Shown piece after piece: positions 21,385 to 22,114 of a DNA stretch of 22,114 bases. The notes below the pieces were generated by a model, which was not told the origin of the DNA, did not search any database, and saw only the letters and a list, made by a program, of their open reading frames with translations. The DNA is taken from positions 1-22,114 of the IMG/VR virus record IMGVR_UViG_3300044467_000068. One strand, given 5' to 3'. Position 1 is the first letter of the stretch. The number at the start of each line of letters is the position of its first letter. A program made the position numbers and the translations under genes. The DNA comes from a virus.

Positions 21385-22114
21385 TCATTTCCTTAAATAA
21401 TCAGCAACCTTTGCAGCAGTATCATATTTATCCTTACCCGAAAGCAAGATCTCACTCTTATGTCCTACCGTCAATCCTCCGATAACAATCAATTGCTCTG
21501 CAGACATAGCATCTGGCGGGATGATCTTATTTACCCCTTGCCTTGTGAAGTTGGCCACTCCTCCGAACTTCGCATCAATATCTTTAGCTGACCACTCATC
21601 TTCTGGACTAAATTTAAGGATCGCTATTTTAAGCACTGATTCTTCAACCCCCTTATAATCTTGATCATAATAATCACAGATCCCCCGAACATGAGCATCT
21701 GCTATTCTTTGCCTGAATGCCGGATCTTTTAATTTTAAAACGTCCGCTTGATTATCTATAAATCCATTTTCAGTCAAGATCGCTGGCATCTCAGTATATT
21801 TAAGCACATATAAATTCTTCTGCTTTATTCCCCTATTCGTAAATCCTAATGCCGATAAATGAGGTAATACTTTCTCCGCCAAAACTTCTGCCTCTCCATT
21901 ATGCTCAATGATAAATATTTCTACACCAGTTCCTCCGGCTGAATTTATATGGATCGTGATGAATAAATCGGCCTTGAAATTATTAGCTATATCACATCTT
22001 GCTCGAAGCGAATCAGTAACGCTATTGATCTGGCCCGGCACAACTTCACCATTTCTAGTCAATAACACTTCGAAATTATTTCTTTTTAGTCCAACCTCGA
22101 TCCGCTTTGATATA
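21385..22114 (-). CDS. N-acetylmuramoyl-L-alanine amidase (Amidase_3), 5' end off the window
   Basis: A cell-wall hydrolase of the Amidase_3 zinc family, probably the phage endolysin. The frame is open to the right edge and reads ISKRIEVGLKRNNFEVLLTR before the first internal start, so the N-terminal DPGHGG motif lies beyond 22114. Visible motifs are RCDIANNFKADLFITIHINSA (zinc His), TGVEIFI and LKYTEMPAILTENGFIDN (catalytic Glu). The C-terminal 85 residues, including PPDAMSAEQLIVIGGLTVGHKS, resemble a cell-wall-binding CWB2-type module common in clostridial relatives. Such a domain suggests a spore-forming anaerobe or relative as host. Confidence 0.88.
   Translation of the reverse strand, partial: ISKRIEVGLKRNNFEVLLTRNGEVVPGQINSVTDSLRARCDIANNFKADLFITIHINSAGGTGVEIFIIEHNGEAEVLAEKVLPHLSALGFTNRGIKQKNLYVLKYTEMPAILTENGFIDNQADVLKLKDPAFRQRIADAHVRGICDYYDQDYKGVEESVLKIAILKFSPEDEWSAKDIDAKFGGVANFTRQGVNKIIPPDAMSAEQLIVIGGLTVGHKSEILLSGKDKYDTAAKVADYLRK

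Overview
The window reads as part of a tailed bacteriophage or prophage of a spore-forming, low-GC Gram-positive host (Bacillota). All convincing genes lie on the minus strand, so transcription runs from high to low coordinates. Phage hallmarks are a small terminase, a ParB-like protein, a large terminase, a Mu gp29-type portal and a MuF-type head protein. The host inference rests on purine-rich Shine-Dalgarno sites, TTG/GTG starts, a clostridia-like cell-wall amidase, and three regulators related to mother-cell sporulation factors.

Layout in transcription order. (1) 22114-20282: an amidase running off the right edge, a fossil antitoxin tail, an orphan Phd/YefM-type antitoxin with TGTACA operator boxes, a strong terminator, and a late-regulator-like HTH protein. 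(2) 20277-18239: a probable late promoter with three 11-bp TGGCAG repeats, a leader hairpin, terS, parB-like and a TET-associated-type glycosyltransferase. (3) 18223-12425: an Acb2/Tad1-hairpin-like small gene broken by one extra T, a UDP-sugar 4,6-dehydratase (PseB-like), a degenerate 18-nt repeat array, three unknown genes, a second degenerate array, another unknown gene, a PseC-like aminotransferase and a small CxxC protein. (4) 12372-11231: two sigma factors of the SigE/SigK type. (5) 11228-4270: a tightly overlapping nonulosonic-acid-type operon (two NeuB paralogues, acetyltransferase, aminotransferase, WbqC-like protein, two methyltransferases, CMP-sugar synthetase, PIG-L deacetylase). 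(6) 4262-303: a GC-richer structured stretch, the large terminase (interrupted at its P-loop), a small gene, portal and MuF. (7) 268-1: a SpoIIID homologue running off the left edge.

How it may work together. terS and terL, often adjacent in phages, are here about 15.5 kb apart, and the gap is filled by accessory DNA. Its core is a pathway to a CMP-activated nonulosonic acid (sialic, pseudaminic or legionaminic class) with O-methyl and acyl decorations. The two sigma genes run directly into the first neuB gene, and a SpoIIID-like gene follows the head genes, so phage and glycan expression may be tied to the mother-cell sporulation programme. The B. subtilis spore-coat sps operon has similar NeuB/NeuA/DegT-type genes. 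The product could instead decorate flagella, the cell surface, the virion, or phage DNA through the TAGT-like enzyme; the sequence does not decide this.

Two genes are interrupted by small indels (terL by 5 nt, the acb2-like gene by 1 nt). This means prophage decay, assembly error or recoding. The most unusual non-coding content is two long, strand-biased arrays of degenerate repeats with a 17-18-nt basic period.
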